64,000 bases of DNA from Vibrio sp. D404a (GCF_030248535.1 NZ_JAHGAJ010000014.1:1-64000); one strand, 5' to 3'; shown: positions 26,508 to 37,866, counted from the stretch's first letter. Notes: generated by a model not told the origin, from the sequence alone. Program-made: numbers and translations.

Positions 26508-27134
26508 TTACCACTGCCTGTAGCCACAGGTATCAATATGAAAACGAACGCCATCATAGAGCCCTAATCCGACAAAGTGCTCTTTGCCATATTGAGAGTG
26601 GATTTTCTTCAATTTCACGTGCAACTCTTCACGTGAAATGTCTTCAGAGGGCACCATATCGAGAGCACAAAATTCAAGGTGTTTACTACGGGGAGCCCCT
26701 CCTGCTTGTTGATTGTAACTGCTGGTTCGTTCACCGGATACCGGTATTACAACACCAATCTCAGGTTCAATGTAAGTCTGGATGAACTTCAGTGTTTTAA
26801 TCATCTTTGGCATGTTTTGCGCTTCGGGTAAGCTAAATAGCGTCGTGTCGCTGAGTACCCAGTCGGTTCCTTGCAATAGGATAAGGTGTAGGGGCATGGT
26901 CTCCTTGATGCCAGCCTCTCTCAGTTGGTTACCAATCTTCTCAACTTTCTTTTCTGCATTGTTAAGCAGCACCCAACCTTGAAAAGCTGCTTTGGTGGGT
27001 ACCTTGTAACCTCGTACATCAACCACTAGATCGTCGTAGCTTATTTCTCGCTCTGTTGTGTAGAGCTTCTCTAGTTCATCTTTGTGGGGCTCTGTGGTGG
27101 ATAAGAGGGCAGCAATTAAAAGCGTGGTATACAT
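26508..27134 (-). CDS. Secreted peptidase M15-like protein
   Basis: A protein of about 208 residues with a short N-terminal hydrophobic signal (MYTTLLIAALL) and a C-terminal M15-type domain related to D-Ala-D-Ala carboxypeptidases and dipeptidases. Zinc-site cues are SKHLEFCALDMVP (His and Asp) and RFHIDTCGYRQW (second His) at the end, and SGERTSSYNQQAGGAPRS is the usual preceding loop. It may trim cell-wall peptides in the periplasm. I chose the ATG at 27134 because GGAG lies 7 bases upstream; an ATG 42 bases further up lacks one and disrupts the signal. Confidence 0.8.
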   Translation of the reverse strand: MYTTLLIAALLSTTEPHKDELEKLYTTEREISYDDLVVDVRGYKVPTKAAFQGWVLLNNAEKKVEKIGNQLREAGIKETMPLHLILLQGTDWVLSDTTLFSLPEAQNMPKMIKTLKFIQTYIEPEIGVVIPVSGERTSSYNQQAGGAPRSKHLEFCALDMVPSEDISREELHVKLKKIHSQYGKEHFVGLGLYDGVRFHIDTCGYRQW

Positions 27135-27192
27135 GGTGCGACTCCAACTGTGGCAGTCATTTGAGTATAGTCGCAAAATTTAGGGTCAAAAA

Positions 27193-27214
27193 AACCCACT
27201 TAAATAAGTGGGTT
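27193..27214 (-). terminator. Terminator of yeeX-like gene
   Basis: The stem AACCCACTT/AAGTGGGTT with AAAT loop is followed on the minus strand by a T run (TTTTTTTGACC). Confidence 0.85.
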
Positions 27215-27240
27215 AGCGTCATTCGTTAGGCAAGAAGAGA

Positions 27241-27555
27241 CTATTTTTTGCCTTGAGTTTGCTTGTCTTCTTCCGTTAGTTCACGAATGCGGCGGCTGAT
27301 GTCGCGACGAGCTTTAGAGATTTCAGCACTCTTGATGATATGATCATCAACACGGTCTTCGTAGTCAGCTTTCATGTTCTTGATGATACCTAGGATTTCA
27401 TCGTGAGACATTTCTGGCTTGATGTAGTCTAGTAGGTTGTCTAGAAGGTCTACACGCTTACGGTTATCACGAACTTTCTTTTCGTTGTCTAGAAGTTCAC
27501 GCTTAAGTTTGTTCTTACGACGTGCCTGGTTAACAATTTCAAATACGCTACTCAT
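27241..27555 (-). CDS. yeeX: DUF496 family protein (YeeX-like)
   Basis: A 104-residue, highly charged, coiled-coil protein that follows E. coli YeeX throughout: FRRKNKL-like [46 protein letters not shown] and [11 protein letters not shown]. Its role is not established. The ribosome site AGGAATCT precedes the ATG. Confidence 0.92.
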   Translation of the reverse strand: MSSVFEIVNQARRKNKLKRELLDNEKKVRDNRKRVDLLDNLLDYIKPEMSHDEILGIIKNMKADYEDRVDDHIIKSAEISKARRDISRRIRELTEEDKQTQGKK

Positions 27556-27737
27556 AGATTCCTTTTCCTAATCGTCATATACGTTATCTGAGTCTGATTA
27601 AAGCACATCGAATGCGGTTGTAACAGTCTTTAGATCAAAGCAAAAGTAAGGTTGTCTAATTATTCGTCACTCTCTTCTCTAGCCGATTGTTTTTCTGAGA
27701 CGGTTCACGATAGTATCTTGGTTAGAGATAGCATTAT

Positions 27738-27950
27738 ATGAAATGTGGCATGAACCAACCAGAATCCCCAAAAGAGGAGCAGGAAGCAAACTCCTCTGAA
27801 GCTTGTAGTGAGCAAGACAAGCTTCGTACCGCTTATGTAAAAGAGCGCACCAACTTAGAAGTGGTGGAAATTGAATTAAATCGTTCTAAGATCATGATGA
27901 TTGATGAACAAGGCCGAAAACGAAGAGTCCCGATTTTGTCTGAACACTAG
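27738..27950 (+). CDS. Small hydrophilic protein, unknown
   Basis: A 70-residue, Glu- and Lys-rich, soluble protein. The C-terminal half (VKERTNLEVVEIELNRSKIMMIDEQGRKRRVPIL) has regular structure and good coding character, while the N-terminal 25 residues are low-complexity. It may start at either of the close ATGs at 27738 or 27750. No family was recognised. Confidence 0.55.
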   Translation: MKCGMNQPESPKEEQEANSSEACSEQDKLRTAYVKERTNLEVVEIELNRSKIMMIDEQGRKRRVPILSEH

Positions 27951-28010
27951 CCTGCTAGGTTAGCCTTGAATGTGTCACGACGGAATTGAAAATAATAAAA
28001 AGGAAAAACA

Positions 28011-28664
28011 ATGAACACGCAACTTTCCGCAATTGAAGCTCGTATTATTGGTTGTTTAATTGAAAAAGAGGTCACCACCCCTGACCATTATCCCCTCACA
28101 CTCAATAGCTTAACAACGGCATGTAACCAGAAAAGCAACCGTGAGCCCGTTTTATCTTTGTCTGAGTCTGATGTGCTAGATGCGGTAGATGGGCTTATCT
28201 CTCGTCGTTTAGTCAGTGACGAAAGTGGCTTTAATAGCCGCGTTAGTAAGTACCAACATCGTTTCTGCAATACTGAGTTTGGCGACTTACAATTCACAGA
28301 GCAAGAGCGAGCGATCATCTGCTGCATGCTATTGCGCGGCGCCCAAACCCCAGGTGAATTGAGAACACGTACTGGCCGTTTAGCGAACTTTGCCGATGTT
28401 AAAGAGTTGGAAGCGGTTCTGGATAAACTGGCGGCTCGTGAAGAGGGCGCATTGGTGGTGAAATTGCCACGTGAAGCTGGTAAACGTGAATCTCGTTATC
28501 AACATCTGTTAAGCGGTGAGGTAGATCTAGAAGCACTCGCTACATCAGCGCCTGTTTCGGTATCAAGTGCGGGTAATGAACGTATTGAGAGCTTAGAGGC
28601 AGAAGTTGAAGGGTTAAAGCAAGAACTTGCAGAGCTAAAAGTTTTGGTTGAGTCTCTTATCTAG
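28011..28664 (+). CDS. yceH: YceH family protein (DUF480)
   Basis: A 217-residue protein made of two winged-helix modules (about 5-80 and 85-165) and a C-terminal coiled coil (about 188-215). Typical sequence is LSAIEARIIGCLIEKEVTTPDHYPLTLNSL and RGAQTPGELRTRTGRL (in pieces). It is found next to many gamma-proteobacterial genes; the function is not settled. AAAAGGAAAAAC lies before the ATG. It abuts the next gene: its stop is directly followed by that ATG. Confidence 0.93.
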   Translation: MNTQLSAIEARIIGCLIEKEVTTPDHYPLTLNSLTTACNQKSNREPVLSLSESDVLDAVDGLISRRLVSDESGFNSRVSKYQHRFCNTEFGDLQFTEQERAIICCMLLRGAQTPGELRTRTGRLANFADVKELEAVLDKLAAREEGALVVKLPREAGKRESRYQHLLSGEVDLEALATSAPVSVSSAGNERIESLEAEVEGLKQELAELKVLVESLI

Positions 28665-28988
28665 ATGACAGAGAAGAAATCAGATGCGGATTGGGTCGTG
28701 TACCTGATCCGTACTCGTCATAACGCGCTCTACTGCGGCATCACCAATGATCTCTCTCGGCGCTTTGAACAGCATCAGCAAGGCAAAGGAGCCAAAGCGT
28801 TAAAAGGTAAAGGCCCGCTGTTACTGGAGTGGAGTCACAAAGCTGGTTCGAAGAGTGATGCACTTAAAGTGGAATATGCGATTAAACAACTCCCTAAAAC
28901 ACGCAAAGAACGCCTTGTTACACAGCAACTTTCTGTCGAGATAAAAGACGAAGCCAAGGTTTATTTTGAACCAGTGTTCAAGTCTTAA
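28665..28988 (+). CDS. GIY-YIG nuclease-family protein (YhbQ-like)
   Basis: A 107-residue small GIY-YIG domain protein of the UPF0213 type. The motif appears as WVVYLIRTRHNALYCGITNDLSRRFEQHQQGKGAK (in pieces): VYL and YCGIT form the signature, Arg follows, and Glu lies in KVEYAIKQLPKTRK. Homologues bind or cleave branched DNA. Its ATG directly follows the yceH stop, so it is translationally coupled. Clear family, unknown substrate. Confidence 0.9.
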   Translation: MTEKKSDADWVVYLIRTRHNALYCGITNDLSRRFEQHQQGKGAKALKGKGPLLLEWSHKAGSKSDALKVEYAIKQLPKTRKERLVTQQLSVEIKDEAKVYFEPVFKS

Positions 28989-29180
28989 CAAATTTCCTTT
29001 GACACCCACTTTATTTTCTCTTTATTAGTTAGCTAAATAGATTGCGCACTCAAGTGGAGTGATTTTTATTGTTTGAAAACTAAGTGCATAAATTTTAATA
29101 AGAATGATGTTCTAATTATTGTTTGAGCCTATCATTTTTCACGGTTGTCCTACATAATATATAAAAAGTCATACAACGAT

Positions 29181-30331
<1,151 letters not shown>

Positions 30332-30332
<1 letters not shown>

Positions 30333-32914
30333 TGAAGAAAAGCTACGCTCACACGCCGCGCAATACTCTGGCGAAACTCATCACACGAATCATTATTCTC
30401 GTGATTGGTGTGATGGCGCTTGGTGTGTTGATTCATAATTATGAAACCAGCAGTAGCATAGTCAAACAAGAAACCAAGCGAACGGTACAGCAAACGTCGA
30501 GTCTGATTCAGAACATGTTTGATTACCGTTTGTCTGTACTTCAAATTCATCAAGATAGCAGCTCCCACAGCGCCATGCTCAAAGCGTATTTTGCAACGGG
30601 TGACAAAGAGGAGTTGAGCTATTTCTTCTTTGGTGTTGATCAAAGAGAGCCCAATCACGCCCCAGATATGCGCTTTGTTACCACACATGATGGTGTGTCT
30701 TGGGATGATGGTAACGGTCAATTTTATGGCTTTGATGAGAGCAGTTTGGAGTACATCTCCTCTCAGGTGGCGTTCAGCAGCAACTGGCACTTTCTCGAAC
30801 TAGACACTGAAATTGGCAAACGCCATCTACTCGCACGCAAAACCCCTATCGTCGATAACAAAACGGGTGAGGTGCTTGGCCAGCTCTATATTACGATTGT
30901 CTTAGACAATAACTTCTCGCTAGCGGAATCCATTCAACAAGGAAGTAATTGTGAGAACATTGTGATTGAGGCCCATGGCGACCCTGTCACATCCACATTC
31001 AGTGGCGATGAGCCTTACACCATTGAAGATATACTCTCTTATCGTGTGCATGAACAGCTTCCAGAACACTTCGTTACTATTGCGCGTATCAAAATCAATG
31101 CGGTTGATACTCCGCTGACTATTCGAGCTGTGCAGAAGAACAGCAACTTTATCGCTCTTGAAGAGAATTATGAACGAGCGATTTTAGCGGTGATTGTTGT
31201 TCTTATTGCGATGTCCTTTTTTGCCAGGGGTTGGATCCATAAACGAGTTTCAAAAGAGCTTAACAAATTGATGGAGTTCACTCGCTCAGCGAGCGACAAC
31301 CACGAAACCCAGCGATTTGATGGCTCGAACATCTACGAGTTTCACCATATCGGCTGTACGCTTGAGGACACGTTTGAACGTCTTGCTGAGCAGAGTCAAA
31401 AGTTCCAAGATTTATTTAACTTTGCTCATTCTCCGATCCTAGTTTGGTCGGAAAAAGGAAAGTTGATTCAAATGAACCCAGCAGCACGTATGGCGATGTT
31501 TGCGGATGATGATTATCAAGGTGTGTTAGCTCAAGAGTTTGAACAGAAGATGCGTGCGAATGTATTGATGGTTCTTCAAGGCGCTAAACTTACCGGAATT
31601 AACGTGCCGATTGGCGACAAGGTATTCCGTTGGAATATGTCTGCCATTAGAGTTGAGCACGGTATTACCGGTGTTGTGGTTCAAGGTCAAGATATTACCA
31701 AGCTGGTAGATGCCGAGCGTCAAGCCGATCGCGCTCGAGAAGAGGCTGAACACCTCGCCAATGTTCGAGCTGACTTCCTCGCCAAAATGAGTCACGAAAT
31801 TCGAACGCCGCTCAATGGTATTTTGGGTGTTTCACAGCTCCTTAAGCGCTCTATGACCAGCGAAAGCAACAAAGAGAAAGTCGATGTGTTGTGTAATAGT
31901 GCAGAGCACTTGCTTGCGGTACTCAACGATATCTTAGACTTTTCTAAAATCGAGCAAGGTCAGTTCAATATTCAGAAGAAAGACTTCCGCCTCAACGAAT
32001 TGGTCAATACCTTAGACAGCATATACAGACCGTTATGCCTAGAAAAATCGATCACGTTTAGTATCGATAGCAATTTGCCTGATGAGTTAGAGATTTACAC
32101 CGATCAAATTCGTCTTAATCAAATCATGTTCAATCTATTGAGCAATGCGCTGAAATTCACCCATAGCGGCGGCGTATCGGTCTCATTCGACTTGGAAACG
32201 ACGCTCAATACCAACCAAGCAGCCTTAATCATTAGGGTAAAAGACACAGGGATTGGTATTGAACCTGAAAAATTAGACGCGGTATTTGAACCGTTCGTGC
32301 AAGCGGAAGAGACCACCACGCGTGAATATGGTGGTACAGGGCTTGGGTTAGCGATTGTAAAAAACTTGCTGGATATGCTTGAGGGCGACATCAGAGTACG
32401 AAGCGCCAAGGATGCTGGCTCGGAGTTTGTTATTGATATCCCCGTGACGTATAGAACCCAGCCAATGAGTGGCCCTATGCTCGATGAATCCATTGCCCCA
32501 AGAGATCTGTTTGAGAAGTCATTGAAGGTACTGCTGGTGGAGGATAACCACACCAATGCCTTTATTGCTCAAGCCTTCTGCAAGAAATATGGGATGAAGG
32601 TAACGTGGGCGAAAGATGGTTTAGAGGCGTTAGCCTATGCAGAGCTGCAACCATACGACCTCATTTTAATGGATAATCAGTTACCTAACTTGGGTGGCGT
32701 GGAAACCACACTCAAGCTACGAGAAGATCTTCACCTGACCACGCCAATCTATGCTTGCACGGCTGATGCTCAGATCTCTACTCGTGATCGGTTTATGGAA
32801 GCAGGGGCGAACTACGTTATTGTAAAACCGATAAAAGAAGAGTCTCTTCATCGCGCTTTCGTTCACTTCAAAGAGTACTATCAATCGGATAATCGCTTGG
32901 CCAGTAACGAGTAG
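30332..32914 (+). CDS. luxQ: AI-2 sensor hybrid kinase/phosphatase LuxQ
   Basis: An 860-residue inner-membrane hybrid kinase. Two membrane segments (about 18-38 and 283-302) enclose the periplasmic PAS-like domain that binds LuxP. PAS and HisKA follow (phospho-His in FLAKMSHEIRTPLNGILG, about 488), then HATPase (NLLSNALKF, GGTGLGLAI) and a receiver domain (about 730-850) with the phospho-Asp in LILMDNQLP. It phosphorylates LuxU, and then LuxO, at low AI-2. LuxO-P with sigma-54 activates qrr, including the two qrr genes of this window. Its ATG overlaps the luxP stop by one base. Confidence 0.98.
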
Positions 32915-32961
32915 CGGTATTACAAATAGCTGTGCTGCAAAGAACGGTAGTACAAAGAGCT

Positions 32962-32990
32962 AGGGCGCAGGATGTTGCGCCTTAGTTTTT
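32962..32990 (+). terminator. Terminator of luxPQ
   Basis: The stem AGGGCGCA/TGCGCCTT with GGATGT loop is followed by TTTTT, 48 bases past the luxQ stop. Confidence 0.75.
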
Positions 32991-33016
32991 ATACGTGTTG
33001 TGGTGCGATGAGTGGC

Positions 33017-33676
33017 CTACAAGTTACCCATGTTGAATGCGAGTTCTAACAGTAGCTTCTTCAACTCTTCATCTAATTCGAGGTGTTCAGGGAATTGAAT
33101 GCCGAGTAACCAACCTTGTCCTTGACGCTTCTTGCTGACGACCTTATACGCTAAGCCCTCTGGTAGGTGTTCATCCAAGATCGAAGACACCTTAATCTTC
33201 ATACCAATATCAATATCTGACTGTTGAGTTAAAAACACGCCACATCCAGAGATCGAGAAGTCGATAAGGGTTGCATCGAGTGTCAAGGTGTCGAATGAGA
33301 CCTCACAGCTGAGGTTAATTTTATAGCGCTCATGCTCTCGTATTGGTTTAGTCGCAAAGTTCGATGGCGGTCTTAGGAAGATCAGATGCGCTGGGTGCGT
33401 GATATGAGATAAAACACTGGTTTTAAAGGCAACAATATGGCCTAACTCCGTATCTGTGATCGCTCGGATAATAATATCGACATTATTCAGCTTTCTCAGT
33501 GTTAGGGCTTCTGTTGATTTTTGAGATAACTCAAGCACCAGATATTGGTCCTCTTTGTGACCAATATAGAGAGTACTGACTTGGATAGAATCTTGGGGGC
33601 CAAATTCAAGAACACCTGCTGTACGTGTTCCAGGCTTCAGATATCTAAACAGTTCTTGGCTATTATCTTTTGGCAT
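33017..33676 (-). CDS. PilZ-domain cyclic di-GMP-binding protein
   Basis: A 219-residue YcgR-like protein. The N-terminal part (about 15-100) is a YcgR-type flagellar-brake fold; the PilZ domain (about 110-215) has the c-di-GMP motifs REHER (RxxxR) and DFSISGCG (D-x-S-x-x-G). It probably links c-di-GMP to motility or envelope functions. GGAAAT precedes the ATG. It converges with luxPQ. Confidence 0.92.
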   Translation of the reverse strand: MPKDNSQELFRYLKPGTRTAGVLEFGPQDSIQVSTLYIGHKEDQYLVLELSQKSTEALTLRKLNNVDIIIRAITDTELGHIVAFKTSVLSHITHPAHLIFLRPPSNFATKPIREHERYKINLSCEVSFDTLTLDATLIDFSISGCGVFLTQQSDIDIGMKIKVSSILDEHLPEGLAYKVVSKKRQGQGWLLGIQFPEHLELDEELKKLLLELAFNMGNL

Positions 33677-33924
33677 ATTTCCATATAAGCAGTGTTAAAT
33701 AAGTGTTGAAATAATATAACGCTCTGATAGTCCTATGTCATTAGTTTCATTATGTTAATTGATGGATTTTAGAGGTCCACAAATCACGTTTTATGGTCTA
33801 ATGAGCGGGAAGGCAAGTTTTTGAAAACTAGCTTAATTTTATTGAGCGACGGAGGATGAGAGGCTTGCAGTCACTCATAAACTCGATACACTGCAACAGA
33901 ACAATATTTATGGAGAACAGAGAA

Positions 33925-34269
33925 ATGGAACTATCGACTTTTTTGGCCAAACTCGATAACGCGCCAGAAAGTATTCAGTTTGAAGACACAATGGCAGTGA
34001 TTGAACACAACTACCAATTTACTGAGCGAGAGTTTACCAATGGTGATGCTATTAACGCCGCCGGACAGAACAACGGCTCGTGTAAGATCTTTGCGTTTGG
34101 CCAGCTAGAAGGGTTGTCACAACAGCAAACCTTAGCGTGTTTCGGTCAATTCTACCGTCATGATGTGCTTGAGTTTCCAAACAACACCGATCACCAGAAC
34201 ATCCGCAACTTTATTAAGCAAGGTTGGGAAGGAGTTCGTTTCTCTGAGCCAGCGTTGACGAAAAAATAG
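33925..34269 (+). CDS. HopJ-family protein
   Basis: A protein of about 114 residues of the HopJ type III effector family, which is widespread in free-living bacteria and need not be an effector. Family cues are FEDTMAVIEHNYQFTEREFTNGD, NNGSCKIFAFGQLEGLSQ and FGQFYRHDVL (in pieces). I chose the ATG at 33925 (MELSTFLAKL) because GGAG lies upstream; an in-frame start at 33856 is not family-like. Function is unknown. Confidence 0.85.
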   Translation: MELSTFLAKLDNAPESIQFEDTMAVIEHNYQFTEREFTNGDAINAAGQNNGSCKIFAFGQLEGLSQQQTLACFGQFYRHDVLEFPNNTDHQNIRNFIKQGWEGVRFSEPALTKK

Positions 34270-34302
34270 TGCAGTCTCGGTTTACTTAACCGACATAGCA
34301 TG

Positions 34303-34347
34303 AAAGAGAGAAGGCGAAGTTATTGTTAACTCGCCCTCTCTTTTTAT
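34303..34347 (+). terminator. Terminator of the HopJ gene
   Basis: The stem GAGAG-aa-GGCGA/TCGCC-CTCTC with a 13-base loop is followed by TTTTT. Confidence 0.75.
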
Positions 34348-34366
34348 TTTCAGTGTATATTTGGTG

Positions 34367-34675
34367 CTATTCGAGTGGCAGCGCAGAGAGGCATTTGCGA
34401 CATAGACAAACGCCGACCTTCGGCACGCCGCTGGTGTCTCTTTTCTCTAACTCAAAACACCAACATGTCTCTTTACCCGCACTGATGTCGCATTGAGCCG
34501 GTTGATAGCATTGCGGACATTGGTGCGTTGATGCATCACCCGATAGGTTCTGCATGACTTGTTCTCTTTGCTCATCGGAAAGACCTTTCCAGCCGATGAT
34601 CTCGTTCATCGTTCGATGGCAACCACCGCAAATGCCGCCATTATTCTTACAGGCCGCGATACAAGGTGTCTTCAT
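34367..34675 (-). CDS. DUF1289 plus cysteine-rich CWC protein
   Basis: A protein of about 102 residues with 13 cysteines. The N-terminal DUF1289 part has KTPCIAACKNNGGICGGCHRT; the C-terminal CWC-type part has QCPQCYQPAQC, TCWCFELEK and CLCRKC (in pieces). It probably binds zinc or an Fe-S cluster. I chose the ATG at 34675 (MKTPC) with AGGAAT upstream; the longer in-frame start at 34714 lacks support. Function is unknown. Confidence 0.82.
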   Translation of the reverse strand: MKTPCIAACKNNGGICGGCHRTMNEIIGWKGLSDEQREQVMQNLSGDASTHQCPQCYQPAQCDISAGKETCWCFELEKRDTSGVPKVGVCLCRKCLSALPLE

Positions 34676-34825
34676 TTTTTCAATTCCTAAAGCATTTGCG
34701 TGGCAATGTAACATACTTAGCCAAGATGTTAAGAAGAGTTCACTTTCGTCTTGGGTTAATAGCCTCTAGCGATTTACAGGCATTTCAGGTAGCATCACGC
34801 CCCTTTTCTAGCTTGGGGGATATGA

Positions 34826-36181
34826 TTGATGTTCATCGGATTTGACTATGGAACGGCAAACTGTTCAGTTGCCGCAATGATCGAAGGGGCGCCACGTCTT
34901 TTGCCTCTTGAAGGTGACAACCACTACATTCCCTCTACGGTGTTTGCGCCGACGCGTGAGAGCGTTTCTGAACACCTGTTTCGCCATCTAAATATTAAGC
35001 CAAGTGATGCTATTGGCGAGCAGGTATTACGCCGTGCGATTGCCGCTAACCGTGAAGAGAGCATCGACTTAGTTCCTGAAGATATGGCATTTGGTCAAGC
35101 GGCGTTGGATCTCTACTTGGAAGACCCAAGAGACGTTTACTACGTAAAGTCGCCAAAGTCTTTCTTAGGCGCGAGTGGGCTCCATGATGTTCAAGTCAGT
35201 TTTTTCGAAGATTTAGTGTGTGCCATGATGGCGAACATCAAGCAACAGGCTGAGCGTTCAACGCAGTGCGCCATTCAGCAAGCGGTTATTGGGCGACCGA
35301 TTAACTTTCATGGTCGAGGTGGTGAAGAAGCGAACCAACAAGCGGAACGTATACTGACTCGCGCCGCAACTCGCGCTGGCTTTTCTGACATTGCTTTTCA
35401 GTTTGAACCAGTGGCGGCTGGACTTGAGTATGAGAGCACGCTGACGCGGAACCAAACGGTACTTGTGGTAGATATCGGTGGTGGTACTACCGACTGTTCA
35501 TTGCTAGAGATGGGGCCAAGTTGGGCTGGTCATGTCGATCGCAGTGCAAGCTTACTGGCGCACAGTGGACAACGTGTTGGTGGTAATGATCTGGACATCT
35601 ATCTTGCATTTAAGCGTCTTATGCAGCCGTTTGGAATGACGAGTAAGAGCACGTCTGGAATCGATATGCCACTGACGCAGTTCTGGAACCCAATTGCGAT
35701 CAACAATGTCGAAGCGCAGAAGAACTTCTACTCAAGAGAAAATCTTGCGGCATTAAAACTGCTGCGTAAGGAAGCTGCTGAGCCTGAGAAACTTGACCGA
35801 CTGATGCGTGTTTATCACGACACCTTGGGTTACAGCATCATAAGAAGGGCAGAAGAGGCTAAGATCGCACTGGCGGAAAGCAATGAGTATCGAACAGCGA
35901 TTCAAGTAGCGTCTGAGTTGGTGGAGGTCGATATTTCTGTGGGCCAGATGGTTGAAGCGATCGATGCTCCGAAAGCTAAGATGATAGAGCTGGTTACCGA
36001 GGCTATTCAGCAAGGTCAGAAAAAGCCAGACGTTATCTATATGACAGGTGGTTCTGCTCGTTCACCAATACTTCGACAAGCGGTCGAACAAGCTGTGCCT
36101 AATGTACCGATTGTTAGCGGTAACTACTTCGGCTCTGTTACTGCTGGTCTCGCGCGCTGGGCCGAAACCTGCTTTAAGTAG
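34826..36181 (+). CDS. yegD: Hsp70-like chaperone YegD
   Basis: A 451-residue, actin-like ATPase related to DnaK but without the substrate-binding domain. The nucleotide motifs are MFIGFDYGTANCSVA (phosphate 1), VVDIGGGTTDCSL (phosphate 2, about 212) and YMTGGSARSP (adenosine, about 408). It is a Mg-ATP-binding protein whose client or partner is unknown. It matches YegD in length and order. Confidence 0.94.
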   Translation: MMFIGFDYGTANCSVAAMIEGAPRLLPLEGDNHYIPSTVFAPTRESVSEHLFRHLNIKPSDAIGEQVLRRAIAANREESIDLVPEDMAFGQAALDLYLEDPRDVYYVKSPKSFLGASGLHDVQVSFFEDLVCAMMANIKQQAERSTQCAIQQAVIGRPINFHGRGGEEANQQAERILTRAATRAGFSDIAFQFEPVAAGLEYESTLTRNQTVLVVDIGGGTTDCSLLEMGPSWAGHVDRSASLLAHSGQRVGGNDLDIYLAFKRLMQPFGMTSKSTSGIDMPLTQFWNPIAINNVEAQKNFYSRENLAALKLLRKEAAEPEKLDRLMRVYHDTLGYSIIRRAEEAKIALAESNEYRTAIQVASELVEVDISVGQMVEAIDAPKAKMIELVTEAIQQGQKKPDVIYMTGGSARSPILRQAVEQAVPNVPIVSGNYFGSVTAGLARWAETCFK

Positions 36182-36198
36182 TCACCTTTTTAATCTTT

Positions 36199-36230
36199 AA
36201 AAGCAACCTCAACAACAGGTTGCTTTTTTT
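36199..36230 (+). terminator. Terminator of yegD
   Basis: A perfect 11-bp stem, AAAAGCAACCT/AGGTTGCTTTT with a 7-base loop, is followed by a run of T. Confidence 0.92.
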
Positions 36231-36669
36231 GTGCCTGAGAAATACCAACTCTGTGTCATAACTCAGAGTGTAGAACCTGTCTATTAATATGCTGAACCAA
36301 TAAATTACACGCCGTTAAAAAATTCTACTCGTTACATCATGTTACAGAATGTTTCTGTCTGGAAGTTGAGGTTTACAGGTAACTGACAACAATTGTTGTT
36401 CATGCGCTTTTTGTGCATTAAAAAACAAATTTATGTTTTTATAGTTATAAACATTATGCCTATCTAGAAGAGGTTTTTTGATTTAAAGTTTTGTTATTAA
36501 TGGTATTTTTTATTTTTATAGGTCTGTTGTTTTTATTTTATATATTTTAATGCAACTTTTTTGTCATTCATGGCTTACGGTTGGCTCACTTGTTAAATAC
36601 AGGTAACAACTTCAACGCAGATTGAAGTTGTACTTAAGCAAACACCCTAAGTTACAAATGGATATGACA
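36231..36669. other. AT-rich region and long leader upstream of porin
   Basis: No gene was seen. It holds the porin promoter region and a 14-bp perfect palindrome, ACAACAATTGTTGT (36386-36399), a candidate binding site. Several AT tracts could give the strong promoter expected for an abundant porin. Confidence 0.45.
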
Positions 36670-37749
36670 ATGAATAAGAAACTTTTAGCGCTTGCTATTT
36701 CAGGTGCTGTATTTGGTACACAGGCAGTTGCAGTAGAACTTTACAACGAAGACGGTACAACTTTTGAAGTTGGCGGCCACGTTTCTGTAAACGTAAATGG
36801 TTCTGAAAAAGAAGATGCTTCAGTAGGCTCAAACTCTCCTCGTATTAACTTTAATGCTACTCAAGATCTTGGCAACGGTTTCACAGCAGACGCTAAAGGT
36901 GAATGGCAACTAAACTACCTAGACGGTGGTGACGACACATTCGCTACTCGTCTTGGTTACGTTGGTCTAACTCATGACGATTTCGGCCGCGCAGTTGTTG
37001 GTACTCAATGGGCACCATACTACGACGTAGCTAGCGTAACGGATATGCCAATCGCTTACGCGAATGACTTCTTATACGACAACCACGGTGCTCTAGGTAC
37101 TGGTCGTGCAGACAAAATGGTGAGCTACCGTAACGCAATTCAACTTGGTGATGCTGGTGAGTTCAGCTTCGGTCTAGGTTGGCAAGGTGACAACTCTGTA
37201 ACAACAGATGCTGAAGATGTTGATGATATTACAGGTGAAGTAACTGTTACTCGTAGCACTGTAAAATACGGTGACCGTGTACAAGCGACTCTAGGTTACT
37301 CAATTGCAGGCGTTAAGCTAGGTTACGCATTCAACACTGGTGATTACACTGCATCTGGTAAATCTAGCACAGCTGAATCTCACCTAGTTTCTGCAGCATA
37401 CGGTACATACGGTTCTGGCCTTTACGTTGCGGGTATCTACGCGTCTAACGAGAACATGAACGCTGGCCTAGCAAAAGGCACTACTCTAGAAGAGAGCACT
37501 GCATACGAGCTATTAGCAGCGTACGGTCTTTCAAACAGCCTAAACCTAAGCGTGAACTACGAAGTAGTTGAAGGTGAGCTAACGAAAGGTGCAACGACTG
37601 AGACTGCACGTGAAGAGCTAGCACTACAAGCTGAGTACAACTTCACTAGCAACATCGTTGGTTACACTGCTTACCAGTTCGACCTAAACAGCGAATCTGG
37701 CTACAAGTCTGACGACAAATGGACTATCGGTGCTCGTTACTACCTATAA
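36670..37749 (+). CDS. Gram-negative general porin (OmpU/OmpC-like)
   Basis: A 359-residue outer-membrane beta-barrel with signal peptide MNKKLLALAISGAVFGTQAVA. It follows the vibrio porin pattern: GGHVSVNVNG, RINFNATQDLGNGFTADAKGEWQ, then FATRLGYVGL and GRAVVGTQWAPYYD as the constriction region. It provides passage for small hydrophilic solutes. The protein ends in RYYL; most porins end in Phe. I chose the ATG at 36670 because it starts the signal peptide; in-frame ATGs upstream (36658, 36664) add residues without a ribosome site. Codon use is strongly biased toward favoured codons, consistent with high expression. Confidence 0.92.
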   Translation: MNKKLLALAISGAVFGTQAVAVELYNEDGTTFEVGGHVSVNVNGSEKEDASVGSNSPRINFNATQDLGNGFTADAKGEWQLNYLDGGDDTFATRLGYVGLTHDDFGRAVVGTQWAPYYDVASVTDMPIAYANDFLYDNHGALGTGRADKMVSYRNAIQLGDAGEFSFGLGWQGDNSVTTDAEDVDDITGEVTVTRSTVKYGDRVQATLGYSIAGVKLGYAFNTGDYTASGKSSTAESHLVSAAYGTYGSGLYVAGIYASNENMNAGLAKGTTLEESTAYELLAAYGLSNSLNLSVNYEVVEGELTKGATTETAREELALQAEYNFTSNIVGYTAYQFDLNSESGYKSDDKWTIGARYYL

Positions 37750-37825
37750 GCCATTACTAATTCAGCATAGTGTTTACTCCTAAGAGTCTTACCCCTCTTA
37801 GGATACTGTCCTAAACACTTGCTAG

Positions 37826-37866
37826 GCCCCTTCAAATTGAAAGGTTTGAGGGGGCTGCTCTTTTTT
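37826..37866 (+). terminator. Terminator of porin
   Basis: The stem GCCCCTTCAAA/TTTGAGGGGGC with one wobble is followed by GCTGCTCTTTTTT. Confidence 0.85.
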
